A stretch of 64,000 bases of DNA from Selenomonadaceae bacterium (GTDB taxonomy: Bacteria; Bacillota; Negativicutes; Selenomonadales; Selenomonadaceae). The first letter of the stretch is position 1. Each line of letters begins with the position of its first letter. A program made the translations under genes and the position numbers. The stretch is taken from contig JAFZIV010000008.1 in NCBI GenBank assembly GCA_017554235.1, positions 1 to 64,000 of the forward strand, given 5' to 3'. This document shows, in pieces, positions 42,782 to 51,448 of the stretch. Under the pieces are notes generated by a model. That model was not told where the DNA came from and searched no databases. It saw only the letters and a list, made by a program, of their open reading frames with translations.

Positions 42782-43141
42782 TTAATGCCCCATGTTGTGC
42801 CAAACGTAATTATAAATACTTGCTGCAACGGGGGAACTTCCGTCATGAACATAACCGGAATAACCTTCGGAATTTTCGTATTGAGTGCGTCTGCTATTTA
42901 CGGTAGTGCCAGAAATCCAAAATCTGTAACTCAAATAATCTCCGCCCGCACGGACTCTGCAAGTAAATCCATAACCATGAGGATTGCGCTGAGTAATGTT
43001 TACCGTTTCAGTCAAAAGATACACTGCCGTGCCGTCGCTGTAACGTCCTACGTACTGTTCATATGCTTCAGCCTGATTACTCTGACTGCCGACAATCACC
43101 AGCGCAAATGCCAACAACATCGTTGCTAAAATCTTTTTCAT
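42782..43141 (-). CDS. small secreted protein with conserved NQAEA signal peptide
   Basis: A 119-residue protein. The signal peptide (MKKILATMLLAFALVIVG, cleavage near NQAEA) is nearly the same as that of the SH3-like protein at 62.1 kb although the mature parts differ. The mature part has YVGRYSDGTAVYLLTETV and ends with HNMGH; no family is recognised. ATG at 43141 has AAGGAG eight bases upstream, better than the GTG three codons before it. A terminator follows. Confidence 0.75.
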   Translation of the reverse strand: MKKILATMLLAFALVIVGSQSNQAEAYEQYVGRYSDGTAVYLLTETVNITQRNPHGYGFTCRVRAGGDYLSYRFWISGTTVNSRRTQYENSEGYSGYVHDGSSPVAASIYNYVWHNMGH

Positions 43142-43191
43142 AAAAACCACTCCTTAAAAACTTTCAACAGAATTTTTTTTCATCACTCCAC

Positions 43192-43494
43192 TCAACCATA
43201 TCTAGTCCATTGTCCAGTGCGCTCGTCGTACCAATAAAGTTGACCGTCAACATACCACACTATGTCATAATTACGATTACCATACGGACACGGAGAATGA
43301 TTATATCTGTCGTCTCTGACAACTTTAGTTGGTTCGACGCGTATGATGAGATAAACTTCAGCACCACAGTTCCTACACCTTCCGTAGGAAACGCTGTAGA
43401 GAGTAGCCGCACTGCAGAAGTTGCTTTTAAGTGCAACAATCAGTGCCGCAAAAATCGTGACGAAGATTTTTAATTTATTCAGTCGTCCTTTCAT
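43192..43494 (-). CDS. small secreted protein with CxxC
   Basis: A 100-residue protein with a signal peptide (FVTIFAALIVALKSN, cleavage near CSA) and a mature part with RCRNCGAEVYLIIRV and HSPCPYG, i.e. CxxC plus another cysteine that could bind metal or form disulphides, then an aromatic tail (WYVDGQLYWYDERTGQW). GGAGGGTG precedes the ATG. Unknown function; it lies 50 bases upstream of another small secreted protein gene. Confidence 0.7.
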   Translation of the reverse strand: MKGRLNKLKIFVTIFAALIVALKSNFCSAATLYSVSYGRCRNCGAEVYLIIRVEPTKVVRDDRYNHSPCPYGNRNYDIVWYVDGQLYWYDERTGQWTRYG

Positions 43495-43600
43495 AGCACA
43501 CCCTCCTCAAAAAATTTTCGTGAACAACTTTAGCTGAATCCATTATACACAAATATTCTGAAAAAGTCGTCCCCCACAGGGGTAATTTTCAAAAAAATTT

Positions 43601-45175
43601 TTAGCTCTTAGGAATTGGAAATCCTTTTTGCGCAAAGATAAAATTCAACTGCGCATTTGAACCGATAATCTGCGTAGCACCCAAAATTTTTATATTCAAG
43701 TCAACTGAGCCCATCTGTGCATTTTTATTAACTTTAACTTGAAACTGATTCAGAGGAATTTTAAAGCTGTAAGTCTGTCTGGAATTTAAAATCGTGCCGC
43801 TTAAAATTTTTTTCTGTATATTTCCGTCGTCATTAAAAATAATTTCAAGTTGCGGCGCAAAACTTTCTTCTGAAAAATTTTCAACCTTAACTTCAAGCGT
43901 CCCTGTTAGCGGATAAAAATTATTTTGCCAAACTTCGTAGGAGACGTAGGTAAGATTCGTAACTTCCTCGTCGTAAACCAAATTATTTTGCCAATCATTA
44001 ATCTGCTTGCCGTTCAAAAAATATTTAGCGCGAACAAAATTTTTTTCAGCATTCTGTTCAGGAAAACTCGGTTCAAAATTTGAAGAAGTTACATTTTCTT
44101 GATTTGGAAAACTCGGCTTAAAATTCGGAGGAAGTGTAATGGGCGGCTCTTCAACCTGCGCGGGCATCGTGACAATATTTGTTGAAGAAGTTGAAGGCGG
44201 TGTATCTTGCGGCAAAATTATTTCATCAAACTTAAATTTTTCTTCAGGAATTTTTTCAACACTCTCAACTTTTTCAGTTTCAAAAATTTTTTCATCAGTT
44301 TGTGGAATCTCGGCGTAAATTTCTTTTTCATCTGTCGAATTAAAATAAAAAATTCCTGCAAGCAAAATTATTCCCGCGCAGATTACAAAAATTTTGCCGT
44401 AAGATTTATTTTCAACAACTTCAATTTTACGAATCACATCAGAATTTTTTACGGCTCTGTAGTCCGTAACATTTTCAAGCGGCTCAACGTCAAAATTTAT
44501 CAGCGCGTCTTTAATTTCATCGACAGATTGAAAACGGCGTTTAGGATCGTATTCAGTACATTTACCGATAATTTTTTCAAGGCGTCCGTGATAATTTTCT
44601 CCTAAAATTTCTTTCAAAGTTTGACCAAGTGCGTAAATGTCACTTCGCGCATCAGTTTGACTGTGACCAAATTGTTCAGGTGCGGCGTATCCGTCAGTGC
44701 CAAATTGTTTTGTATCGCGTTGCTTATTTGCTTTAAAAATTCGCGCAATGTCGAAGTCAATCAATTTAATTTGCCCGTCTGATTTCAGTATCAAATTTGC
44801 GGGCTTAATGTCGCGATGAATTATGTTATTTTTATGCAAAATACTCAATCCGTCACAAATTTGCAACAAAAAATTTTCTGCAGTGTCTTCATCAATATAA
44901 TTTTTTTCAACGATTTTGCTTAAAAGTTCACCTTCGACAAATTCTTCAACGCAAACTGTTCCGTCGCTCGTGCAGTAAAAAATTTTTGCAAAAAGAGGAT
45001 GAGAAATTTTTTTTAATTCCGCGTATGGGGCTCCGCCTGATTTAGAAATTTTCATTACGGCATCTTCATCTGTTGCCTTGACTTTAACGCGCCAAATTTC
45101 TTTTTTATCGTCGTTTTTTATCAATGCAACTTTTTCAAAACGAAATTCCAAAAACGCCGCTATTTCTGCCTTCAA
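43601..45175 (-). CDS. membrane Ser/Thr protein kinase (Hanks type)
   Basis: A 524-residue protein with an N-terminal kinase domain (about 1-225), one transmembrane helix (about 258-275: IFVICAGIILLAGIFYF), a Pro/Glu/Thr-rich stalk and a C-terminal extracytoplasmic domain (about 370-524). The catalytic loop HRDIKPANLIL (about 118) and the APE-like YAAPEQFGHSQTDARSDIYALG are intact. Two differences stand out: the metal-binding motif is DFD rather than DFG, and the N-lobe lacks a glycine-rich GxGxxG loop. The outer domain has no PASTA repeats. It is transcribed from its own promoter with a 170-base leader. Confidence 0.88.
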   Translation of the reverse strand: MKAEIAAFLEFRFEKVALIKNDDKKEIWRVKVKATDEDAVMKISKSGGAPYAELKKISHPLFAKIFYCTSDGTVCVEEFVEGELLSKIVEKNYIDEDTAENFLLQICDGLSILHKNNIIHRDIKPANLILKSDGQIKLIDFDIARIFKANKQRDTKQFGTDGYAAPEQFGHSQTDARSDIYALGQTLKEILGENYHGRLEKIIGKCTEYDPKRRFQSVDEIKDALINFDVEPLENVTDYRAVKNSDVIRKIEVVENKSYGKIFVICAGIILLAGIFYFNSTDEKEIYAEIPQTDEKIFETEKVESVEKIPEEKFKFDEIILPQDTPPSTSSTNIVTMPAQVEEPPITLPPNFKPSFPNQENVTSSNFEPSFPEQNAEKNFVRAKYFLNGKQINDWQNNLVYDEEVTNLTYVSYEVWQNNFYPLTGTLEVKVENFSEESFAPQLEIIFNDDGNIQKKILSGTILNSRQTYSFKIPLNQFQVKVNKNAQMGSVDLNIKILGATQIIGSNAQLNFIFAQKGFPIPKS

Positions 45176-45358
45176 AATAATTCCGTTACCGAAAACTTAT
45201 AAAAAGTTAAAAACTTTTACCTTTCATTCCTGATTCAACGCGTCTGCTTTTGTTCGACATAAGTCGCACTACTCACGTTTTTTTAATGCTCCATAGGATT
45301 AAATTTCCCGCCAACGTACGGTACAAATCAAAATTTTAGTTTGCGTTTATACATGCAC

Positions 45359-45386
45359 ATTATAAAAAAATAATCTAAAAGATCAA
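45359..45386 (-). promoter_or_regulatory. kinase gene promoter
   Basis: Minus-strand TTGATC and TATAAT separated by 16 bases, giving a leader of about 175 bases before the kinase start at 45175. Confidence 0.6.
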
Positions 45387-45436
45387 ATTAACAAGTTATC
45401 AGTAACGGTTCCACCTCCTTTAAAAAAAAAATTAAC

Positions 45437-45465
45437 CTGTAATAACTTATTATAAGTTATTACAG
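45437..45465. repeat. 29-base perfect palindrome
   Basis: CTGTAATAACTTAT and ATAAGTTATTACAG are exact reverse complements around one central base. On the minus strand the palindrome is followed by GTTAATTTTTTTTT, so it could be a terminator; the symmetric 14-bp arms equally suit a dimeric repressor operator, 50 bases upstream of the kinase promoter. Confidence 0.85.
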
Positions 45466-45688
45466 ACTGTAGACAAAAAGAAAAAAAAATCTCTCGATAG
45501 AGTATAATCTCAATTTGGATTTTTTTTATTTATCGCAGAAAAATCAAAAGTAAAGATATGTGAACGCAAGTGAGATTTTTATCGTCTCTACTCATATAAG
45601 GACGAAATAAACGCGTAATGCTTTTCGGAAGGTAAAAAAAAAAAATTCTATTTCAACGACAGATATTTTTTAGTTCAAAAAAATTTTT

Positions 45689-46459
45689 TCATTCAGGCAA
45701 AATAATTTTTAATTTCATTTTCTGCGCGGCATCCAAAATTTTTTTTGTCGGCGCAGTTTCAGTTATCAATCCGCTAATTTTTTGTAAAGTTGCAAAAGTA
45801 AAATTCGCTTCCGTCCCTATCTTACTTGATTCCGCCATTACGTAAACATTTTGACTCAATTCAATCATTCGACGCTTGTGCATTCCTGAATTAGAACCAT
45901 TTGTCGATAAAGAATTTTTTTCAATGTCTACGCCCACGACGCCGATAAACGCAACGCTCGGACGAAAATGCGACATAAATTCCAAATTAAGTCCGTCTAA
46001 AAATCCGTCGCGATTTTTATTAATTTGTCCGCCTGCAAAAGTTAAATTAATTTTTGGATTTCTCGCCAACATTACAAGCACGTCAATCATATTCGTCAAA
46101 ACTTTGTACGGCGTCTCACTTTTTTCTAAAATTTCGGCAATCGCAATGCTTATCGTCGATGTGTCAAGAAAAACTAAATCTGATGAATTAATTAATTTTA
46201 CGGCGACGGCGGCAATTTTTCGTTTCGCTTCAACTTCTTTTATTCTTCGTCGATTTGCTTCAGCGATTGGTAATTTTTCTTGAATCGCAACCGCTCCGCC
46301 GTAAGTTCGTTTAAGTTGCCCTTCCAACTCCAAAGTTCCTAAATCTTTTCGTATCGAATCCTCCGTTACGCCAAAAATTTCCGCTAATTCTTTTACTAAA
46401 ACTTTTCCGTCTTTTTCTAGCATTTCTAAAATTTTTGCTTGTCTTTCTTCCATAAACAT
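45689..46459 (-). CDS. DeoR/GlpR family transcriptional regulator
   Basis: A 256-residue repressor-type regulator. The helix-turn-helix (RQAKILEMLEKDGKVLVKELAEIFGVTEDSIRKDLGTLE) ends in the family sequence GQLKRTYGGAVAI, followed by a sugar-phosphate-binding DeoR_C domain with FLDTSTISIAIAE, LTNMIDVLVMLA and FIGVVGVDIEKNSLST. The ligand is probably a phosphorylated sugar, but no sugar operon is adjacent. ATG at 46459 has GGAGAG seven bases upstream. Confidence 0.9.
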   Translation of the reverse strand: MFMEERQAKILEMLEKDGKVLVKELAEIFGVTEDSIRKDLGTLELEGQLKRTYGGAVAIQEKLPIAEANRRRIKEVEAKRKIAAVAVKLINSSDLVFLDTSTISIAIAEILEKSETPYKVLTNMIDVLVMLARNPKINLTFAGGQINKNRDGFLDGLNLEFMSHFRPSVAFIGVVGVDIEKNSLSTNGSNSGMHKRRMIELSQNVYVMAESSKIGTEANFTFATLQKISGLITETAPTKKILDAAQKMKLKIILPE

Positions 46460-46462
46460 TTT

Positions 46463-47698
46463 TTATCTCTCCAATTTTAAATTTATTCCCGCCGCATTTC
46501 CTGTCGCCCATGCCGCTTGCAAATTAAATCCTCCAGTGTACCCGTCAATATCTAAAACTTCTCCAACAATAAATAAATTTTTTATAATTTTTGATTCCAT
46601 TGTTTTTGGATTTATTTCTTTCACGTCAACTCCTCCTGAAGTTACTATCGCTTCTTCTATCGGTCGCGTTTTCGTGATTGTCAACGTAAATCCTCGAATA
46701 TTTTCTAAAATTCTTCGTCGCTCTTCTTTCGTTATCGCGTCAATTTTTTTGTCCTCTTCAATGTACGATAAATCTAAAATCGGCAAAATTATTTTTGTCG
46801 GCAAAAGTTCTATTAACGCATTTTTTATCGATTTGTGCTTAAATTTTTCAAAATCTCTTAAAATCCTCGCGTCAAGTTGCTCCGGCGTTAATGCAGGTTT
46901 CAAATTTATTAAAATTTCTACAAAACTTTTTTCTGATAAAAATTTCGCAACTGCGCGGCTCATTGTCAAAATTATTGGTCCCGATACTCCAAAATGTGTG
47001 AATAACATTTCGCCAAATTCTTCAGAAATAATTTTTCCGTCTGCTTTCAACACTGCGCGGACATTTTTCAGCGATAATCCTTGCAATTCTTTTACAAAAT
47101 CTTCCTCAACTTCCAACGGTACAAGCGAAGGTAAAATTTTTGTGACTGTATGTCCGAGATTTTTTGCAAATTTTAAGCCGTCTCCAGTTGAACCTGTCGC
47201 CGGATAAGATTTTCCGCCAGTCGCCAAAATTACCGCGTCAACATTTATAAATTTTTTCCTAACTTCTATTCCAAAAATTTTTCCGCCATTTGTAAAAATT
47301 TCGTCAACACGCGAATTTATTTTCACTTCAACATTTAAAATCGCAAGCCTTTTATTCAACACGTCGATAACATCAGCGGCATTGTCACTTTCAGGAAAAA
47401 CTCTGTTTCCGCGCTCAACTTTCGTCTTAAGTCCAAGTGAATTAAAAAAATTTATCGTATCAACCGCAGAAAATTTTTCCAATGCACTGTACAAAAATTT
47501 TCCGTTGCCGGGCATATTTTTTATAATTTCGTTGGTGTCAGCTAAATTTGTAAGATTACAACGACCTTTGCCTGTAATTTTCAACTTTCGACCTATCGCA
47601 GAATTTTTTTCATAAATAGTTACATTCGCGCCATTTTCAGCCGCACGTATCGCCGCCATAATTCCTGCAGGTCCTCCGCCGATTACTGCAACTTTCAT
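46463..47698 (-). CDS. FAD-dependent oxidoreductase, BaiN/HI0933 (YhiN) family
   Basis: A 411-residue flavoprotein: AVIGGGPAGIMAAIRAAENGANVTIYEK (dinucleotide site), IGRKLKITGKGRCNLTN, VILATGGKSYPATGSTGDGLKFA and the C-terminal TSGGVDVKEINPKTMESKI, FIVGEVLDIDGYTGGFNLQAAWATG. These are the signature blocks of the YhiN/BaiN family, whose substrates are mostly unknown. Overlaps rluB by four bases at its start. Confidence 0.92.
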   Translation of the reverse strand: MKVAVIGGGPAGIMAAIRAAENGANVTIYEKNSAIGRKLKITGKGRCNLTNLADTNEIIKNMPGNGKFLYSALEKFSAVDTINFFNSLGLKTKVERGNRVFPESDNAADVIDVLNKRLAILNVEVKINSRVDEIFTNGGKIFGIEVRKKFINVDAVILATGGKSYPATGSTGDGLKFAKNLGHTVTKILPSLVPLEVEEDFVKELQGLSLKNVRAVLKADGKIISEEFGEMLFTHFGVSGPIILTMSRAVAKFLSEKSFVEILINLKPALTPEQLDARILRDFEKFKHKSIKNALIELLPTKIILPILDLSYIEEDKKIDAITKEERRRILENIRGFTLTITKTRPIEEAIVTSGGVDVKEINPKTMESKIIKNLFIVGEVLDIDGYTGGFNLQAAWATGNAAGINLKLER

Positions 47699-48429
47699 AT
47701 TTTTTCGCCCTCAACCATTTTATACAGTTTTTTTACTTCTTTCGCTGTAAGTCGCCGATATTTTCCGATTTCTACGCCTTCTAACGTCAATCCTGCAAAT
47801 TTTATTCGCGTCAATTTTTTTACGTTGCAACCGACTGCCGCTAACATTCGCCTTATTTGTCGATTTCTTCCCTCTCTAATCGTAATTTCCAGCGTCGATG
47901 AATTTTTATCTGCGTAAATTAAATTTATTTCTGCAGGTGCTGTCATTCCGTCTTCAAGTTCGATTCCTGCGCAGAGTTGCGAAATTTTTTCGGCTGTAAT
48001 TTCTCCTTCCACCTTCACTCGATACGTTTTTGCTATTTTAAATTTCGGATGTATCAATTTATTCATCAATTCGCCGTCATTCGTCATCAAAATTAATCCC
48101 GACGAATTTAAATCCAATCTCCCGCACGGATAAACTCTTTCTGAAATTTCTTTCACCAAATCTATTACCGTTGGACAGCCTCTTTTATCTTTCGCCGTTG
48201 ATAAAAATCCTTCAGGCTTATTCAGCAACAAATATATTTTTTTCGCGTCGAATTTTATTTCTTTTCCGTCTACACAAATTTTATTTTTTTCTGCGTCTGC
48301 ACGAGATCCCAATGTACTTACAACTTTTCCGTCTACTGTCACTCGTCCTGCAACTATAAAATTTTCTGCTTCGCGTCTTGACATTAATCCTGCGCGGCTT
48401 ATCAACTTTTGTAATCGTTCTTCACTCAA
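47695..48429 (-). CDS. 23S/16S rRNA pseudouridine synthase, RsuA/RluB family
   Basis: About 244 residues. An N-terminal S4 domain (ERLQKLISRAGLMSRREAENFI, GRVTVDGKVVSTLG) precedes the catalytic domain with YPCGRLDLNSSGLILMTNDGEL (catalytic aspartate in RLD), AKTYRVKVEGEI and REGRNRQIRRMLAAVG. Closest to RluB by length and S4 domain. TTG at 48429 has GAGGTG six bases upstream; an upstream extension lacks homology to the S4 start. Confidence 0.92.
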   Translation of the reverse strand: MSEERLQKLISRAGLMSRREAENFIVAGRVTVDGKVVSTLGSRADAEKNKICVDGKEIKFDAKKIYLLLNKPEGFLSTAKDKRGCPTVIDLVKEISERVYPCGRLDLNSSGLILMTNDGELMNKLIHPKFKIAKTYRVKVEGEITAEKISQLCAGIELEDGMTAPAEINLIYADKNSSTLEITIREGRNRQIRRMLAAVGCNVKKLTRIKFAGLTLEGVEIGKYRRLTAKEVKKLYKMVEGEKI

Positions 48430-48518
48430 TAATTTCACCTCAATTACTATGAAAATTATAGTTGAATGATTAGAAATTTGCAATTACCTAAAATTTTTTC
48501 TATCGTAAAAAATCTCAT

Positions 48519-48553
48519 AAAAAAAACTTGCCGACCATTTTTAAGCGGCAAGT
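48519..48553 (-). terminator. terminator after the LRR gene
   Basis: AACTTGCCG and CGGCAAGTT form a perfect 9-bp stem on the minus strand, followed by TTTTTT. Confidence 0.88.
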
Positions 48554-48578
48554 TAATTTTTTCATCACAAAATATTTT

Positions 48579-49709
48579 TTACTCGTCTATCACAATTTTT
48601 TTGAGTGAGTCCCAATCTTTATCAAAATGTTCTTTCAAAATTTCTTCCGTGAGTTTGTAGTAAGTTATCTTTTTCAAACTCTTGCAATTATAAAATGCAT
48701 ATTTATCGATTGATTTTAAATTTTTGTTGAATTTTATTTCTTTCAAGCTCTTGCAACCAGAAAATGCTCCATTACCAATTAAAGTCAAATTTTTAGAAAA
48801 TTTTATTACTTTCAAGTTAGTGCAATCTGCAAATGCTCCTTCACATATTAATTTTAGGCTATCAGGGAATTGTATTTCTTGCAAGCTCTCACACTTAGCA
48901 AATGCAGATATACCGATTGATTTTAAATTTTCAGGAAAAATTATATCTTTTAAGCTTTCACAATGCATAAATAAACAATTGCTAATAGAAAATAAATTTT
49001 TTGGTAATTTTATTTTTGTCAAACTTGTACAACATAAGAATGAGCCAGAACCAATTAAATTTAAACTTTCAGGAAAAATTATCTCTTTTAAGTTCTTACA
49101 ATGAAGAAATGAATTAAATCCAATAGAAAATAAATTTTTTGGTAATTTTATTTCTGTTAATCTCTCGCAATTAGAAAATGCATGATCACCTATCGAAATC
49201 AAGCTATCTGGTAATTTTATTTCTGTTAAGCTCGTGCAATCTCTAAATGCATATCTACCTATTAAAGTCAAATTTTCAGGAAAATATATTTCTTTTAACT
49301 TTTCGCAACCTTCAAATGCACCAACCTTTACAATTGTTGATTGGAAAGAATCATAAAATGTTTCATCATAATCATAACCTTCATTGATTAAAGTTAAACT
49401 ATCAGGCAAAATTATTTTTTCAAGTTCTCGGTAATTTCTAAAGTCTTCAGGTCTGATTTCAGTAATTCCTTCATGCAAAATAATCGTTCCAATAGCGTGC
49501 TCTTTTTTGTTGTCGTAATAAAATTTTTCAAGTATATTTTGACTTTCATTTACAAGCTCTTGACCTACTTTTTCAAGTTTCTGAAACATATCGGAGAATT
49601 TATGAGCCTGTTCATAAAATTGCTTAGCTTTTTCAGCAAGATTTTTCAGCTGTAAAAGTGCGTCAACGTCACCTTCATTAGCTTTTTTAAAAATTTCCTC
49701 AATATCCAT
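48579..49709 (-). CDS. cytoplasmic leucine-rich-repeat protein, BspA type (LRR_5)
   Basis: About 376 residues. Residues 1-70 are helical and Lys/Glu-rich; the rest is about ten 23-residue repeats of the form FxxCxxLxEIxLPxxLxxIGxxAF, the Treponema/BspA LRR type. There is no signal peptide, unlike the secreted members of this family. ATG at 49709 has GAGGTG six bases upstream. The repeats are near identical at the DNA level in places, so copy number may vary. Partner unknown. Confidence 0.88.
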   Translation of the reverse strand: MDIEEIFKKANEGDVDALLQLKNLAEKAKQFYEQAHKFSDMFQKLEKVGQELVNESQNILEKFYYDNKKEHAIGTIILHEGITEIRPEDFRNYRELEKIILPDSLTLINEGYDYDETFYDSFQSTIVKVGAFEGCEKLKEIYFPENLTLIGRYAFRDCTSLTEIKLPDSLISIGDHAFSNCERLTEIKLPKNLFSIGFNSFLHCKNLKEIIFPESLNLIGSGSFLCCTSLTKIKLPKNLFSISNCLFMHCESLKDIIFPENLKSIGISAFAKCESLQEIQFPDSLKLICEGAFADCTNLKVIKFSKNLTLIGNGAFSGCKSLKEIKFNKNLKSIDKYAFYNCKSLKKITYYKLTEEILKEHFDKDWDSLKKIVIDE

Positions 49710-49840
49710 ACAAACCACCTCGCAAAAATTTTTTGTAAAAAATTATAATCTTAAATGAAAATATTTTCAAGAAAATTTATTTGAAAGGCAAAAAAATTTA
49801 TGATATGATAATAAAAAAATAAAATGAGAGGATTTTAAAA

Positions 49841-51376
49841 TTGTACGCTGGAACTTTTGGAGCGACGACGCAAGGAATTGACGGATTAATAATAAAAGTA
49901 GAAGTAGACAGCGCAAATGGAATGCCGTCATTTGATATAGTAGGCTTGCCGAGCACATCAGTACGCGAATCAAAGGAAAGAGTAAGAACAGCGATAAAAA
50001 ATTCAGGTTTGCGAATGAAATCAGAAAAAATTACGATAAATCTTGCGCCTGCTGAAGTAAAAAAAGAAAGTGTCGGACTAGATTTGCCGATAGCTGTAGG
50101 AATTTTGGCAGCGCAGGGAAAAATTTCCGCAGAAAAATGCCGAGAATTTTTATTTGTATCAGAATTATCGTTGGAAGGAAAACTTTGTCGAGTAAATGGA
50201 ATTTTGCCGGTTGCGATAACAGCGAGGGACGAAGGCTTTAAAAAAATAATAGTTGCGAAAGAAAATGTCAACGAAGCTTTACTTGTCGAAGGTTTAGAAG
50301 TTTACGCACCAAATAATTTGCTTGAATTGGTAGACTTTCTTAATGATGAAATAAAGCTTGACGCAGAAAAATCTACGCCGATTGAACAGCCGGAAAGTTT
50401 TATAGAAATGGTAGACGATTTTGCGGACGTGCAAGGACAATTTATGGCGAAAAGAGCGTTAGAAATTGCGGCGGCAGGCGGACACAATGTTTTAATGGTA
50501 GGCGTACCGGGATCAGGAAAAACAATGCTTGCAAAACGAATGAGTTCAATTTTGCCTGAATTGACACGCGAAGAGGCATTAGAAGTCACAAAAATTTATA
50601 GCGTTGCAGGAAGATTGGGACGTAACGAAGGATTGATGACGACGCGACCATTTCAAAATCCGAATCACGATGCGTCAATGGCGGCGATAATCGGCGGCGG
50701 AGTAAATCCTAAACCGGGACAAGTTACGTTGGCACATCACGGAGTACTTTTTCTTGACGAATTGCCGGAATTTAGAAGATCTGTAATTGAAGCATTACGT
50801 GAACCGCTTGAGGAAAGACAAATTACAGTTAGCCGAGTTAGTGCGACGTTGACATTTCCTTCGAGTGTAATTTTAATCTGCGCGATGAATCCCTGCCCAT
50901 GCGGTTGGCGCGGCGATAAAGATCGAAGTTGCCAATGTTCAGATTTGGATATTCGGCGATATATGCGAAAACTTTCAGGACCTTTGCTTGATAGAATTGA
51001 TATTCATATTCGTGTTCCGCGCGTAAAATATGAAGATTTAAGTTCAAAACGTCGTGCTGAGCCGTCAAGCGAAATTCGCAAGCGTGTATCTGCCGCCCGT
51101 CAAATTCAGCAAGAACGTTTGAAAAAATATCATATGTTTTGCAACGCGCAGATGTCCCACGCAATGTTGCAACAAATTTGTACAATGTCTGAATCTGCGG
51201 AAAAACTCTTAAAAAATGTTTTTGAGACGAAAAAACTTTCTGCGCGTTCATACGACAGAATTATAAAAGTTGGACGCACAATCGCTGACTTGGACGGCGG
51301 CGCGGAATTAATTTCAGACAAACACATTGCGGAAGCAATTAAACTTCGCAACGATTTAGATTTAGACGTAAGATAA
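49841..51376 (+). CDS. YifB family Mg-chelatase-like AAA ATPase (ComM type)
   Basis: A 511-residue AAA protein, family ComM/YifB. The N-terminal domain has VEVDSANGMPSFDIVGLPSTSVRESKERVRTAIKNSG; the ATPase has Walker A VGVPGSGKTMLAKRM (about 220), HHGVLFLDELPEF (Walker B) and MNPCPCGWRGD with a C-rich insertion typical of the family. ComM in Vibrio is a branch-migration helicase for natural transformation; this function may hold here. TTG start with AGAGGA nine bases upstream; terminator follows. Confidence 0.92.
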   Translation: MYAGTFGATTQGIDGLIIKVEVDSANGMPSFDIVGLPSTSVRESKERVRTAIKNSGLRMKSEKITINLAPAEVKKESVGLDLPIAVGILAAQGKISAEKCREFLFVSELSLEGKLCRVNGILPVAITARDEGFKKIIVAKENVNEALLVEGLEVYAPNNLLELVDFLNDEIKLDAEKSTPIEQPESFIEMVDDFADVQGQFMAKRALEIAAAGGHNVLMVGVPGSGKTMLAKRMSSILPELTREEALEVTKIYSVAGRLGRNEGLMTTRPFQNPNHDASMAAIIGGGVNPKPGQVTLAHHGVLFLDELPEFRRSVIEALREPLEERQITVSRVSATLTFPSSVILICAMNPCPCGWRGDKDRSCQCSDLDIRRYMRKLSGPLLDRIDIHIRVPRVKYEDLSSKRRAEPSSEIRKRVSAARQIQQERLKKYHMFCNAQMSHAMLQQICTMSESAEKLLKNVFETKKLSARSYDRIIKVGRTIADLDGGAELISDKHIAEAIKLRNDLDLDVR

Positions 51377-51403
51377 TTTTAAAAATAAAAATAAAAAAAA
51401 ATT

Positions 51404-51428
51404 TCCCGTCTCAATGGCGGGATTTTTT
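51404..51428 (+). terminator. terminator after yifB
   Basis: TCCCGTC and GGCGGGA pair (one G-U) around TCAAT, followed by TTTTTT. Confidence 0.85.
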
Positions 51429-51448
51429 ATGCTTTAAATTAATGCAAG

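Larger units (their letters stand above)
45176..45688. other. 513-base intergenic region
   Basis: No convincing gene on either strand. It holds the minus-strand kinase promoter, a 29-base palindrome and, on the minus strand at about 45411-45421, a strong Shine-Dalgarno-like AAAGGAGGTGG followed only by very short frames. The left-over AT-rich stretch 45466-45688 shows nothing that I can assign. Confidence 0.6.

Noticed and set aside
45400..45425. Resemblance of plus-strand CACCTCCTTT to a 16S rRNA 3' end
   Set aside because: Only ten bases match; no other rRNA sequence nearby. It is simply the complement of an SD.
48700..49330. Tandem repeats resembling a CRISPR array or satellite
   Set aside because: They are the coding repeats of an LRR protein with about 69-base units in frame.
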